Shown here: in pieces, positions 16,825 to 26,081 of the stretch | How the letters are laid out: every line of letters begins with the position of its first letter | How positions within the stretch are numbered: the first letter of the stretch is position 1 | NCBI RefSeq assembly: GCF_003432035.1 | Contig: NZ_QOHO01000076.1 | Span: forward strand, 1 to 35,122 | DNA from: Lacrimispora amygdalina | GTDB taxonomy: Bacteria > Bacillota > Clostridia > Lachnospirales > Lachnospiraceae | DNA length: 35,122 bases | Direction of reading: 5' to 3' | Notes under the pieces: generated by a model | Database searches by the model: none | What the model saw: only the letters and a program-made list of their open reading frames with translations | Told to the model about the DNA's origin: nothing | Position numbers and translations under genes: made by a program

Positions 16825-19005
16825 CTACTCTATACCGCGTTTAAAATGTCCCCTTGTAAATTCCGTCAGAAATGCCCCTGCTTTTTTCCCGTTCAGAAAC
16901 TCATCTGCAAAAACCTGTAAAACTGATTCTGTCTCTTTGGGACTTTCAGTTGTAAACTGAAGCCTTAAAGAGGCGGGTGATAAGGAACTTACAGAATCAC
17001 CAAGCCCCAAAAGAGAAAGGGGAGCTGAGTTATAAATGGAATTGTAACAGAATGTACAATGGTTTTTTACAGGAAATTCTTTTCCCATGCGGTCTTTCAA
17101 ATTTAATACCACCGGCGTCTTATCACACCGCTCCAGCCCCTGATGGATGCACTGTGCGGTCACCATCATAGGAAGGCGCCCATAAATTAAAAGTTCTCCC
17201 GGAATCTCTAGTTTTTCCAATTCCCGGCTGTTTAATTCCACGGGCCAGGTAATCTCATGTGCACCAAGCTCCATAAGCATCTCCTGGGCTCTGTTATTCA
17301 TTCCGTACATGCCGAAATCAAAAATCAGATTTCCTTCAATGCCTGCGTTTTTTAAATACCCCGGCTCTTCCATGGACCGGATTAAGTATCCGTCAAATCC
17401 GGCTTTCTTCAGAGATATCTGATGGCGTTCAAAGAACTGCTGCGCCTCCGTGCGGAAAATATGCGGCATGGTAAGGTAACATTGTTTTCCCCTGTCATGG
17501 CACGTCTTTACATATTGATTCCACCGTTCCGGTTCAAAATGGGCTGCATCAATATAAATTCTTTTCACATCGGTATTATTAACCACAGTATCAAAGCAAT
17601 CCGGTTTTTCCAGGGAAACAGTCAGCTTCGTGGTTCCGGATACCCGGGAGTTTAATATATCCCGCCGTTTGCCCGGAGCATCTGTATTTTTATATTCCCG
17701 CCTGTATTTATGGAGTATCTCTGCTTCCAGCGCTTCCAGACCTCTCCGTCTTAAATCATTAAGCGCCTGGACAGGAAGAAAAATCTTCCCGTTTATCTCC
17801 GCTTCCAGCTTTTCAAACTGAAAGGAGGTATTCCCCGTTTTATTTAACTGCTTTAATACCTTTTCTTCTGACATCGGCTGATTTTGAGCTGTCATCACCA
17901 GATCTCCCTCAGTCACAATACGATGCTCCTTTCGCTGAAGGATGAGCACAGCCTTCTCTCCTTCCGTCAGCAGGACTTTTCCTGTAACAGGCTCTTTTAA
18001 CTGCTTTTCGACATAATCACGGTCCAGCATTTCAAATAACTGACTGTTGCCTTCCCGAAATGAAGGTTTTTCCTTCCATACAATCATATCCCTGCCGTTA
18101 TGTTGCTTGTAATATCCTTCTGTCTGTCCGCCTCTGTCAAACAAATCCAGCAGCATTTTTCGATCGCCGTCTTCTACTTTATATCCGCCTCTGCCCTTTT
18201 TAAGATAGAGATCTGCATATTTGCGGTAAATACTTACCACTCCTGCAGTATATCTGGGGCTCTTCATTCTGCCCTCGATCTTCATGGAATATACTCCGGC
18301 TTCTATGATGTCCGGAATTATGTCCAGTGTACATAAATCCTTTAAGCTTAAACAGTACCGGTCTTCTTTTTTTCCAAGAGTCTTTCCCCCGTCCTTCACG
18401 TCAAAGGGAAGGCGGCAGGTCTGGGCACATCTTCCACGGTTTCCGCTCCGGCCCCCGATCAGGCTGCTGAAAAGGCACTGACCGGAATAGCAATAGCAAA
18501 GAGCTCCATGTACAAAACTTTCAATTTCCACATCGACCTGGTCTTTGATCTGACGGATCTCTTTTAAAGACAATTCCCTTGCAGTCACAACCCTCTCTGC
18601 ACCAAGTTCTTTTAAAAGCCCGGCTCCATGAACTCCGGTAATGGTCATCTGCGTGCTGGCATGAACAGGAAGGTCCGGAAATTGTTCCCTGACAAAGGAA
18701 AGCACTCCCAGATCCTGCACGATTACAGCATCTAATCCCTGTTTATAGTAAGGCAGAAGATATTCAAAAAGTTCCTTCATCTCCTGTTCCTTCATAAGAG
18801 TATTGACAGTTAAATAGAGTTTTCTGCCATGAAGATGAACATAATCAATAGCCTCCAGCAGCTTGTCCTCCCCGGGATTTTCCGCAAAGGCTCTGGCTCC
18901 GAACCGGCTTCCTCCAATATAAACTGCATCTGCTCCTGCGGCAACTGCTGCCTTCATGCTTTCAAACGAGCCTGCCGGAGCAAGGATCTCAACTGATTTT
19001 TTCAC
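16825..19005 (-). CDS. U32 peptidase-family protein with DUF3656-like C-terminus (RlhA-related)
   Basis: A 726-residue protein. Residues about 1-330 form the U32 barrel (VEILAPAGSFESMKAAVAAG, ADAVYIGG, VHASTQMTI, FVHGALCYCYSGQC, GNRGRCAQTCRLPF), containing the cysteine-rich cluster typical of family members that bind an iron-sulfur cluster. The long C-terminal part resembles that of RlhA, which hydroxylates 23S rRNA in E. coli; a similar RNA-modifying role is inferred, and peptidase activity is doubtful for much of the family. The frame is open to 19080, but that stretch overlaps a terminator; GGAGG lies 7 bases before the GTG at 19005, which I take as the start. FtsW follows after 7 bp. Confidence 0.85.
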   Translation of the reverse strand: MKKSVEILAPAGSFESMKAAVAAGADAVYIGGSRFGARAFAENPGEDKLLEAIDYVHLHGRKLYLTVNTLMKEQEMKELFEYLLPYYKQGLDAVIVQDLGVLSFVREQFPDLPVHASTQMTITGVHGAGLLKELGAERVVTARELSLKEIRQIKDQVDVEIESFVHGALCYCYSGQCLFSSLIGGRSGNRGRCAQTCRLPFDVKDGGKTLGKKEDRYCLSLKDLCTLDIIPDIIEAGVYSMKIEGRMKSPRYTAGVVSIYRKYADLYLKKGRGGYKVEDGDRKMLLDLFDRGGQTEGYYKQHNGRDMIVWKEKPSFREGNSQLFEMLDRDYVEKQLKEPVTGKVLLTEGEKAVLILQRKEHRIVTEGDLVMTAQNQPMSEEKVLKQLNKTGNTSFQFEKLEAEINGKIFLPVQALNDLRRRGLEALEAEILHKYRREYKNTDAPGKRRDILNSRVSGTTKLTVSLEKPDCFDTVVNNTDVKRIYIDAAHFEPERWNQYVKTCHDRGKQCYLTMPHIFRTEAQQFFERHQISLKKAGFDGYLIRSMEEPGYLKNAGIEGNLIFDFGMYGMNNRAQEMLMELGAHEITWPVELNSRELEKLEIPGELLIYGRLPMMVTAQCIHQGLERCDKTPVVLNLKDRMGKEFPVKNHCTFCYNSIYNSAPLSLLGLGDSVSSLSPASLRLQFTTESPKETESVLQVFADEFLNGKKAGAFLTEFTRGHFKRGIE

Positions 19006-19045
19006 ATCTGCCTCCAAATCTTTCCCTGAAAATATTCTGATTGAT

Positions 19046-19088
19046 AAAAAGGAGGAGGTCACGGACAATCCATGAGACACCCCCTCCT
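19046..19088 (-). terminator. Rho-independent terminator after zapA
   Basis: On the minus strand AGGAGGGGGT pairs with ACCTCCTCCT (one G-U pair) and is followed by TTTTT. It begins 4 bases after the zapA stop and shows that the U32 frame upstream of 19005 is not coding. Confidence 0.8.
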
Positions 19089-19091
19089 GCC

Positions 19092-19460
19092 TTATTCATT
19101 CCTGTCTGAACCGGAAGAACTCTTCATACCTGCCAGTTCTGTCTTCACCGCCTCCAGTTTCATCTGAGTTGCAACCAGCTCATGCTTTAAACTGTAGGTT
19201 TCCTTTTCCATCTCTGCCTTCTGCTGTTCCAGTGTGGCGATCTGTTCTCTCGCTTTAAAATAATCATCTGCCATGTTTAATTCTATCATAACGTTCTGGT
19301 ATTCAGCGCTCTGCTTTGTGAATCCTTCCCGACGTTTTAAAGTTATGATCATCTCATTGATGTAGCTGGCAAGGCGCTGTATATAACCTTCTTCTTCACT
19401 GCCGCCAAGTGCATATATCTTGCCATCTATCAAAACTTCTGTATAGTGCTTGGAATTCAT
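19092..19460 (-). CDS. zapA: Cell division protein ZapA
   Basis: A 122-residue protein with the ZapA domain at 1-70 (TEVLIDGKIYALGGSEEEGYI, then LASYINEMI) and a C-terminal coiled coil (about 70-115, rich in Glu, Gln, Lys and Ala). ZapA binds FtsZ and bundles its filaments at the septum. GGGAGAG precedes the ATG. It lies downstream of ruvB by 82 bp and ends in a strong terminator, so it is expressed with ruvAB or alone rather than with the FtsW-PBP genes that follow. Confidence 0.9.
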   Translation of the reverse strand: MNSKHYTEVLIDGKIYALGGSEEEGYIQRLASYINEMIITLKRREGFTKQSAEYQNVMIELNMADDYFKAREQIATLEQQKAEMEKETYSLKHELVATQMKLEAVKTELAGMKSSSGSDRNE

Positions 19461-19542
19461 GTTGTTCTCTCCCTGTTATCATTTGCTCTTTCTTTACTAT
19501 ATCATACTTTACACAGTTAGGAAAGTTCTAAAATTCAGGCAG

Positions 19543-20550
19543 TTAAGGCTCCATGGGGATTCCAAGATGCCCATAAGCCCGTTCTGTTGCCACCCGTCCT
19601 CTGGATGTCCGGTTCAAAAATCCGTTCATCAGAAGATAGGGTTCATACACGTCCTCCAGCGTACCCGCATCCTCACCCAGAGCAGCCGCAAGCGTATCAA
19701 GTCCTACAGGTCCTCCGGCAAATTTCTCAATTACCGTAGTAAGAATGGCACGGTCATTGTAATCCAGTCCGAATTTATCCACATCCAGTATATCCAGAGC
19801 GAAATCAGCCACTTCCTTCGTTATAACGCCATGATACTTGACCTGGGCAAAATCCCGGACTCTTTTTAAGAGACGGTTCGCCAGTCTGGGGGTCCCTCTT
19901 GAACGCTTGGCAATCTCCGCCGCTCCTTCTTCTTCGATTTCCACTCCCAGTACCTCTGCAGAACGGGATACAATGATCTTCAATTCTTCCGGTGTATAAA
20001 ATTCCAGCTTCTGAACCACACCGAAGCGGTCCCTGAGAGGTGCAGTCAAAAGTCCGGCTCTGGTAGTTGCTCCCACCAGGGTAAACTTCGGCAGGTCCAG
20101 CCGTATGGATCTGGCGGCGGACTCCTTACCCAGCATAATGTCAATGGCAAAATCCTCCATGGCAGGATAAAGCACCTCTTCCACCTGCCTGTTTAAGCGG
20201 TGAATCTCATCAACAAACAGGACATCGCCTTCCTGAAGATTATTTAAAATAGCAGCCATCTCACCCGGCTTTTCTATAGCAGGACCTGAAGTAACTTTCA
20301 TGTTCACGCCCATCTCATTGGCAATAATGCCGGAAAGAGTGGTCTTTCCAAGTCCGGGAGGTCCATAGAATAATACATGGTCCAGGGACTCTCCCCTGGC
20401 TTTCGCCGCTTCAATATATACCTTTAAATTGGTCCGGATCTTTTCCTGGCCGATATATTCATTCAGGCTTCTGGGTCTTAAATTCGGTTCAATCTTTTTA
20501 TCTTCTTCTGTTAACTCTGTGGTTATTATTCTACGTTCCATCTTTGCCAT
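19543..20550 (-). CDS. ruvB: Holliday junction branch migration ATPase RuvB
   Basis: A 335-residue AAA+ motor with Walker [10 protein letters not shown], Walker B FVDEIHR, the sensor region LVGATTRAG and a C-terminal winged helix (residues about 255-330, ending [17 protein letters not shown]). With RuvA it drives branch migration during recombinational repair. It follows ruvA by 13 bp. The ATG at 20550 has only a weak AGCAGGG upstream; a second ATG three codons later (20541) is equally possible. Confidence 0.97.
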   Translation of the reverse strand: MAKMERRIITTELTEEDKKIEPNLRPRSLNEYIGQEKIRTNLKVYIEAAKARGESLDHVLFYGPPGLGKTTLSGIIANEMGVNMKVTSGPAIEKPGEMAAILNNLQEGDVLFVDEIHRLNRQVEEVLYPAMEDFAIDIMLGKESAARSIRLDLPKFTLVGATTRAGLLTAPLRDRFGVVQKLEFYTPEELKIIVSRSAEVLGVEIEEEGAAEIAKRSRGTPRLANRLLKRVRDFAQVKYHGVITKEVADFALDILDVDKFGLDYNDRAILTTVIEKFAGGPVGLDTLAAALGEDAGTLEDVYEPYLLMNGFLNRTSRGRVATERAYGHLGIPMEP

Positions 20551-20563
20551 ACCCTGCTAATTT

Positions 20564-21172
20564 CTATATAAATGCCAAGTGTTTTAAGGACGCCTTTAAA
20601 ACATCCTCCACAGACATGGTGTCAGTTACCTCTACCTGGCGAACCGCACGTCCGGCTTCCGCAGGCGAATATCCAAGTGCAGTGAGTGCATCGATGGCCT
20701 CTCCTGTCACCCCATCCTCTTTTGGGATCAGATTCCCAGCCTCTTTAACGGATGCAGGAATAACATCTGCCATATCAATCTTATCTTTTAAATCCAGAAT
20801 GATTCTCTGCGCAGTTTTGGCACCCACACCAGGGGCCTTGGAAATAGTCTTCGCATCTCCTGAAATAACCGCTCTTTTTAAATCATCCGGGTCCATGGAA
20901 GAAAGGATCCCAAGCGCTCCTTTGGGTCCGATTCCATTCACACTGATCAGCTGCTTAAACATCTTTAAATCCTGCCGGTTTAAAAAGCCGTAGAGACACA
21001 TGGCATCCTCTCTCACCTGAAAATAGGTATATAACTTCACTTCCCTGCCAACACCCGGAAGCTTTTCAAAAACAGACAGGGGAATAAAAATTTCATACCC
21101 CACGTTCCCGCATTCAATTACAACTGAATCTTCTGTCATCTCGGCGACCGGCCCTTTTACGAAAGAAATCAC
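20564..21172 (-). CDS. ruvA: Holliday junction DNA helicase subunit RuvA
   Basis: A 202-residue protein: N-terminal OB fold (MISFVKGPVAEM...), paired helix-hairpin-helix motifs (ISVNGIGPKGALGIL and ISKAPGVGAKTAQRII) and the C-terminal RuvB-binding helix bundle (EAIDALTALGYSPAEAGRAV). It forms the tetramer that holds the junction. The start codon is GTG, with AAGGAGA 7 bases upstream. It is the first gene of ruvA-ruvB and divergent from the YprB-type exonuclease. Confidence 0.96.
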   Translation of the reverse strand: MISFVKGPVAEMTEDSVVIECGNVGYEIFIPLSVFEKLPGVGREVKLYTYFQVREDAMCLYGFLNRQDLKMFKQLISVNGIGPKGALGILSSMDPDDLKRAVISGDAKTISKAPGVGAKTAQRIILDLKDKIDMADVIPASVKEAGNLIPKEDGVTGEAIDALTALGYSPAEAGRAVRQVEVTDTMSVEDVLKASLKHLAFI

Positions 21173-21292
21173 TTTGCAGTTCTCCTTTTTATGCCTTGCA
21201 AATACTTTAGTATAACCATTGCTTTGACCTTAATCATAGCATACTGCCAGTTGATATGCAAGCAATTGATCGAACAAATATTCTGTACTCCG

Positions 21293-21321
21293 TTGACGAA
21301 CCGGAAAGCTTTGGATATAAT
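21293..21321 (+). promoter_or_regulatory. Promoter of the YprB-type gene
   Basis: TTGACG (21293-21298), 17-bp spacer, TATAAT (21316-21321). It lies inside the longest open frame, so that frame's first ATG (21256) cannot be used from this promoter. Confidence 0.75.
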
Positions 21322-21351
21322 AAGAAGCGGAAAGAAAGGACGAAACCACAG

Positions 21352-22449
21352 ATGATAACGCTTAAGAAACACATTGCATTTGAAGAAACCTATCCCCTTG
21401 ACCGTCTTGGAAACCGGGAAGATCTTCTTTTTTTCGATATTGAAACAACCGGATTTTCAGGGGAATACTCCACACTTTATTTGATTGGCTGTGTCTATTA
21501 CAGGGATGGAATGTGGAATCTGGTCCAATGGTTTGCCGACACCCTGGATTCGGAACAGGACCTTCTTATTACATTTTTTGAATTTCTTAAGAGTTTTAAA
21601 AAGGTAATTCATTTTAACGGGGATGGGTTTGATATTCCCTATCTTTTAAAACGATGTCATGCCTACAGGCTGCCCTATCATTTCTCTGATACCGAAAGCC
21701 TTGACATATACAGAAAAATCCGCCCATACCGGAATCTTTTAAGTCTTACCAGCATGAAGCAGAAAGCCATCGAAGCATTCTTAGGTGTGGAGCGGAAGGA
21801 TCTTTATTCCGGCGGACAGCTGATTGAAGTTTATAAAGATTACCTGATTTCCAAAGACAAGTATCTTTTTGATCTGCTGATTCTGCATAATGAAGATGAT
21901 TTAAAGGGTATGCCTTTAATTCTTCCCATACTGAACTACCCGGATTTCCTGGAGCACAGCTTTACCCTGACGGACCAGGAGCTTATAAGCAGTACGGATC
22001 TATTCGGGCGGGAGCAGCATCTGCTTAAACTGACACTTAAGAACGGCTTTGCTGTTCCTGTGGGATTTACAAAGGCCAATTCCATGGTTACTGCAAGGGC
22101 TGAGGGACAAGAACTTACACTTATCATTGATTTATATGAAGGAGAACTGAAATACTTTTATCCAGATTATAAAAATTATTATTATCTTATTTATGAAGAC
22201 AGAGCCATACATAAAAGTGTAGCCGAATATGTGGATAAAGAAGCAAGAATGAAAGCCACCGCAAAAAACTGCTATATCCGGCAGACCGGTTGTTATCTGC
22301 CTCAGTTTTCCCCTTTATGGACGCCCGCTCTTCAAAATCAATGGAAAGATAAAATTACCTATTTTACCTACGATCCGGATTTCTTTCACGATCCGGAAAA
22401 GCTGCAGCACTATATCCGGCATCTTTTTGACCATCTTTCTTCGTCCTGA
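21352..22449 (+). CDS. YprB-like ribonuclease H-fold exonuclease
   Basis: A 365-residue protein with a DEDD-type exonuclease domain at about 30-190: DIETTGFSG (first metal ligands), HFNGDGFDIPYL and HNEDDLKGM. B. subtilis YprB has the same layout and lies beside a DEAH helicase; no such helicase is here. It probably trims RNA or DNA, but substrates are not known. The C-terminal half has no recognisable motif. AAAGGA is upstream of the ATG at 21352, and the promoter at 21293-21321 supports this start. Confidence 0.85.
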   Translation: MITLKKHIAFEETYPLDRLGNREDLLFFDIETTGFSGEYSTLYLIGCVYYRDGMWNLVQWFADTLDSEQDLLITFFEFLKSFKKVIHFNGDGFDIPYLLKRCHAYRLPYHFSDTESLDIYRKIRPYRNLLSLTSMKQKAIEAFLGVERKDLYSGGQLIEVYKDYLISKDKYLFDLLILHNEDDLKGMPLILPILNYPDFLEHSFTLTDQELISSTDLFGREQHLLKLTLKNGFAVPVGFTKANSMVTARAEGQELTLIIDLYEGELKYFYPDYKNYYYLIYEDRAIHKSVAEYVDKEARMKATAKNCYIRQTGCYLPQFSPLWTPALQNQWKDKITYFTYDPDFFHDPEKLQHYIRHLFDHLSSS

Positions 22450-22455
22450 ATACAT

Positions 22456-23265
22456 TTATAAAATACCCTGCATTTTCCGGAAATCTCTTGGAGATACACC
22501 TTTAATCTTTTTAAAGGCATCTCCAAAGTAATTCCCGTCCCCGAATCCGCATTCCACTGCAATATCCGTCACGGATTTCCGCGTATTCAGCAACAGGGAT
22601 GCGGCTTCCCGGATTCGGATATTGGTCAGATACTCCTTAAATCCGAACCCTGTAACAGCTTTGAATTTTCTTGAGAAATAAGCCGGACTCATATGAATCC
22701 TCTCTGCGACCTCACCAAGGGTAATCGGTGCTCCATAATTATGGTAGATATATTCCGCAGCTTCTTCTATGGCCTTTTCCCCCACCTCCATCTTCCCGGG
22801 ATCTGACTTAGCTTCCCTGCATCTGGAAAGAAAAATCAGAAGTTCATATAGATAGTTCCTCTTCATCACAGGCGAATATCCATCCTGGCCGGCGCCTTCA
22901 TAGACCATTTTCTGAATCAGTTCTTCTGCATAGGGTCTGCTCCCCAAAGGTATGGAAATCCTGGAATTTTGAAATAAAGCGTCCGTCAGACGGCTGCCGC
23001 AGCTTTGTACCATGTCATTTAAGTATTCCGTATCAAAGCTTAAAGTAATCCTTTCATTGACAGGGCTGGAATGATAGTTAGTCCGGTGGATTTCACCAGG
23101 AGAGATAAATATCATGTCACCAGGTTCTAAATAATATAAGGAATGATTAATAAATATTTTACAATGTCCGGACACCAGATAGAACAGTTCATAGTAAGGG
23201 TGCCAATGGCTTTTCACCATATTGAATTCATAAGAGCGCCTTGTTCTGCTGATTAAAAATTCCAT
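22456..23265 (-). CDS. AraC-family transcriptional regulator with cupin-like sensor domain
   Basis: A 269-residue regulator. Residues about 10-140 look like a cupin ligand-binding domain (HWHPYYELFYLVSGHCKIFI, YLEPGDMIFISPGEIH); residues about 165-268 carry two helix-turn-helix motifs (LGEVAERIHMSPAYFSRKFK and VTDIAVECGFGDGNYFGDAF), the AraC signature. Such proteins usually sense sugars. It starts 7 bp after the DUF5662 gene and is cotranscribed with it; no sugar-utilisation genes are adjacent, so the target is unknown. Confidence 0.9.
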   Translation of the reverse strand: MEFLISRTRRSYEFNMVKSHWHPYYELFYLVSGHCKIFINHSLYYLEPGDMIFISPGEIHRTNYHSSPVNERITLSFDTEYLNDMVQSCGSRLTDALFQNSRISIPLGSRPYAEELIQKMVYEGAGQDGYSPVMKRNYLYELLIFLSRCREAKSDPGKMEVGEKAIEEAAEYIYHNYGAPITLGEVAERIHMSPAYFSRKFKAVTGFGFKEYLTNIRIREAASLLLNTRKSVTDIAVECGFGDGNYFGDAFKKIKGVSPRDFRKMQGIL

Positions 23266-23272
23266 ATTCCTT

Positions 23273-23818
23273 TTAATAATCCCCTTTTTTTAACAGTTCT
23301 CTGATATAGGAAAAGGTTTTTTCCTCTCCCTCATTCTTTAACATCAAAAGGAGCTCTTCTAAAAGCTTTTCCGTCTCAGGTGCAACAATCATATAGGCTT
23401 TCCCCTGTACGTAATATTCCCAGGGAGATGCATCCGTATATTCTTTTCCCTTATAGGTTTTGGATGCCGCAATCCGGTCCATAACCATCTCTACCAGATA
23501 TTTGAGCGGCATTTTATAACCAATCAGCCCCTTTGAAGAATCCATGGAAAAATCAATCCAGTATTCACAGTGATGCTTGTTCCGCCCTTTGTGATGAAGC
23601 CATGCCCTGGAAAATCCCTTTTCTTCAATTTCCGCCGCATTGGGACTTCTGTTGCCCTGATAATATAAAACACCGGGTATGAATTCCTCCGGACTGTATT
23701 TGGAAAGATCATGGAGCAGCCCCTGCTTTATTAAGCCTACCCGGAAGCAGTTTTTCATGACACGGATTTTGTGTATGTGAATGGTACAAAAATGTCCCCA
23801 AAAATTCTTAAATTTCAT
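23273..23818 (-). CDS. DUF5662-family protein
   Basis: A 181-residue soluble protein of a family without known function. Possible metal-binding residues are conspicuous: HDLSKYS (His36, Asp37), HHKGRNKHH (75-76 and 82-83) and several tryptophan and tyrosine residues, suggesting an HD-like metal-dependent fold, which is my inference. GGAAGGG precedes the ATG at 23818; the open frame to 23857 is not supported. It is the first gene of a two-gene unit with the AraC regulator. Confidence 0.7.
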   Translation of the reverse strand: MKFKNFWGHFCTIHIHKIRVMKNCFRVGLIKQGLLHDLSKYSPEEFIPGVLYYQGNRSPNAAEIEEKGFSRAWLHHKGRNKHHCEYWIDFSMDSSKGLIGYKMPLKYLVEMVMDRIAASKTYKGKEYTDASPWEYYVQGKAYMIVAPETEKLLEELLLMLKNEGEEKTFSYIRELLKKGDY

Positions 23819-23942
23819 ATTCTGCCCTTCCTGTCCCAACGTAAAATCTTCACCCATTTTATCATATTTACTAATGATTTTACCACATATTTTTCGGTTT
23901 CATTTTTTTAAGAGAATTCTTGTTTTTTATAGCGGAAAATGT

Positions 23943-23970
23943 TTGACACCTTACCCATTTTATGCTATTC
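23943..23970 (+). promoter_or_regulatory. Promoter and leader of the cold-shock gene
   Basis: TTGACA (23943-23948), 16-bp spacer, TATTCT (23965-23970). The leader is about 55 bases and includes a small hairpin (TACAG...CTGTA, 23981-23995), consistent with temperature-sensitive mRNA structure known for csp genes but not shown here. Confidence 0.55.
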
Positions 23971-24030
23971 TTAGGGAAGTTACAGATATCCTGTAGCAGT
24001 ACAATTTTTAGTCGTTTTGGAGGTATCATA

Positions 24031-24228
24031 ATGAAAGGTACAGTTAAGTGGTTTAACAACCAAAAGGGTTACGGATTTATTTCCGACGAACAGGGTAACG
24101 ATGTTTTCGTTCACTACTCAGGTCTCAACATGGATGGTTTCAAATCTTTAGATGAAGGCGCTGCTGTAGAGTTCGATGTTGTAGACGGAGCTAAGGGTCC
24201 ACAGGCTACAAACGTTATCAAAATATAA
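24031..24228 (+). CDS. Cold-shock protein (CspA family)
   Basis: A 65-residue single cold-shock domain that binds single-stranded RNA and DNA and melts mRNA structure. RNA-binding motifs KGYGFI and VFVHYS are present. TTTGGAGG lies 8 bases before the ATG. The open frame extends upstream to 23962, but this part overlaps the promoter. A terminator lies about 70 bp downstream, so it is a single-gene transcript. Confidence 0.97.
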   Translation: MKGTVKWFNNQKGYGFISDEQGNDVFVHYSGLNMDGFKSLDEGAAVEFDVVDGAKGPQATNVIKI

Positions 24229-24297
24229 TCATTGACTCATCAGTGTACCTTTTTTCAATATAGGAAGAAGTTATATTGTTTCACATGATTACGATTG

Positions 24298-24322
24298 GAG
24301 CCATCCCAGGATGGCTCTTTTT
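24298..24322 (+). terminator. Terminator after the cold-shock gene
   Basis: Arms GAGCCATC (24298-24305) and GATGGCTC (24310-24317) with a 4-base loop and TTTTT. Confidence 0.85.
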
Positions 24323-24341
24323 GACGCTTCTTCCCGATCGG

Positions 24342-25220
24342 TTACTGCGCTTTCTCGTATAAATCTTTTAAGTCTTCCACTGTAAATTCATAATTTTTAT
24401 TACAGAAATGACAGTTTACTTCAATGCTCTTTCCTTCTTCAATCATCTCTTCCAGTTCTTTCCTGCCAATGCTGACAAGCGCCTTTTCCACTCTGGCTTT
24501 ATCGCAGTTACAGCTAAACTTAACCGGAGTCTGTTCTAATATATCAAGGCCAAGTCCGCCCAGAATATAAGTCAGTATCATCTCCGGAGTTTTCCCCTCT
24601 TCAAGAAGAGAAGTGACGGAATGGATCTCACCCAGTCTTTTTTCCAACAGTTCAATCATCTCTTCCGTTGCTCCCGGGAGCAGCTGAATGATAAAGCCTC
24701 CTGCCTGTTTCACCGTATTATCTTTGTTCATCAGAACTCCCAGTGCTACAGAGGACGGAGTCTGTTCCGAATTGGCATAATAATAGGTAAGATCTTCTGC
24801 AATCTCTCCTCCTACCAGAATTGTCTGTCCTACATATGGCTCTCTTAAACCAATGTCCTGAATCACACTTAAAACGCCCTCTCCCACAGCTCCGCCCACA
24901 TCAAGCTTACCAAATTCATTGGGGGGCAGCATGACACCCGGATTATACACATATCCTTTTACATTTCCCTTAGAGTCCGCAGTTACCGTCAGTCCTTCTA
25001 TGGGACCGCTGCCCTGGATCTTTATGGTCAGTAAATCCTCTTCCCCTTTCATCATGATTCCCATCATACCGCCTGCTGTTAACAGTCTGCCTAACGCGGC
25101 AGTTGCTACGGGACTTGTATTATGAGCCTGCCTTGCATATTCCACCAAATCTCTTGTCGTAGCTGCGAAGGCCCGGATCTGATGATCTCCTGCTGTCGCT
25201 CTTACAATATAATCAGCCAT
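24342..25220 (-). CDS. hslO: Redox-regulated chaperone Hsp33
   Basis: A 292-residue holdase that becomes active on oxidation. The C-terminal zinc switch is intact: Cys237 and Cys239 (CNC) and Cys270 and Cys273 (CHFC). The N-terminal domain is recognisable (MADYIVRATAGDHQIRAFAA). AAGGAG precedes the ATG at 25220; the frame is open to 25250 but no site is there. It overlaps the end of the upstream methyltransferase gene by 8 bp. Confidence 0.96.
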   Translation of the reverse strand: MADYIVRATAGDHQIRAFAATTRDLVEYARQAHNTSPVATAALGRLLTAGGMMGIMMKGEEDLLTIKIQGSGPIEGLTVTADSKGNVKGYVYNPGVMLPPNEFGKLDVGGAVGEGVLSVIQDIGLREPYVGQTILVGGEIAEDLTYYYANSEQTPSSVALGVLMNKDNTVKQAGGFIIQLLPGATEEMIELLEKRLGEIHSVTSLLEEGKTPEMILTYILGGLGLDILEQTPVKFSCNCDKARVEKALVSIGRKELEEMIEEGKSIEVNCHFCNKNYEFTVEDLKDLYEKAQ

Positions 25221-25980
25221 TTTTATGCTCCTTTCCACGCTCTCTCGCAATCAGATAAATTCGTTCACTTGTTTCTTTCACCGGATTTCTGGTAAAAGCA
25301 TCGTATGCCTCTAAAAACTCCAGTCCGGCTTCCTTTAAAGCTTCCCTGATTTCACCGATGGTAAAAGCTCTCTGGTAATGGGTTTCCGTATATTTCCGGT
25401 AAAGATCCTCCTTCTCCCGGATAAACAGTGAAAGATCGTATTCATTGATCTTCGTATCCCCGTCATAATAATTATCCCAGATGAAGCTGCATTCCTCTCT
25501 GTCCTCTGCAATGGTAGTATCCCCCATTACCTTCTCATACTTATAAACAGTATTTAAGTCAAAGATAAATACACCGCCCGGATCAAGATAATTATTCACC
25601 AGACGGAAAACCTCCACCAGATCTCTGTATTCCAGAATATAGTTGATACAGTCGCAGATACTTAAAACCGCCCTCACCGTACCATAGAGTTCAAACTCCC
25701 TCATATCCTGCATAAGATAAAGAATATCCTTACCAGATTCTGCTCTCTTATCCATGGCAATCTGCAGCATGTCTTCGGAGTTGTCCACTCCAATCATATC
25801 ATATCCGGCATCTGCCAGAAGTTCTGTAAGACTACCCGTTCCGCACCCTAAATCCAGTACCAGGCCATCCTTAACTCCATGTTCCTTTAAAAGACCGGTC
25901 ACATAACTGCACCAGTCTTCGTATGGAATATTGTCCATAAACAGATCGTAGACTTCCGCAAAATTTGTGTACGCTTCCAC
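25213..25980 (-). CDS. Class I SAM-dependent methyltransferase
   Basis: A 255-residue methyltransferase with motif I LDLGCGTGSLTELL at about 43-56, followed by GVDNSEDML and FDLNTVYKYE. The acceptor is unknown. The start is GTG at 25980 with AAAGGA upstream. It is coupled to hslO by an 8-bp overlap, a pairing that suggests coexpression but not function. Confidence 0.88.
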   Translation of the reverse strand: MEAYTNFAEVYDLFMDNIPYEDWCSYVTGLLKEHGVKDGLVLDLGCGTGSLTELLADAGYDMIGVDNSEDMLQIAMDKRAESGKDILYLMQDMREFELYGTVRAVLSICDCINYILEYRDLVEVFRLVNNYLDPGGVFIFDLNTVYKYEKVMGDTTIAEDREECSFIWDNYYDGDTKINEYDLSLFIREKEDLYRKYTETHYQRAFTIGEIREALKEAGLEFLEAYDAFTRNPVKETSERIYLIARERGKEHKNG

Positions 25981-26022
25981 TTATGATTTCCTTTCTTTTA
26001 AATTCCTTTTTTTCCCGAAGTG

Positions 26023-26060
26023 AAAAACAAAGCAGGTAACCCCAAAGAGGTACCTGCTTT
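26023..26060 (-). terminator. Terminator after the SEC-C gene
   Basis: On minus, AAAGCAGGTACC pairs with GGTTACCTGCTTT (one bulged base), followed by GTTTTT. It separates the SEC-C gene from the methyltransferase gene. Confidence 0.8.
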
Positions 26061-26081
26061 CCTGTCTCATTATCGTTACGA

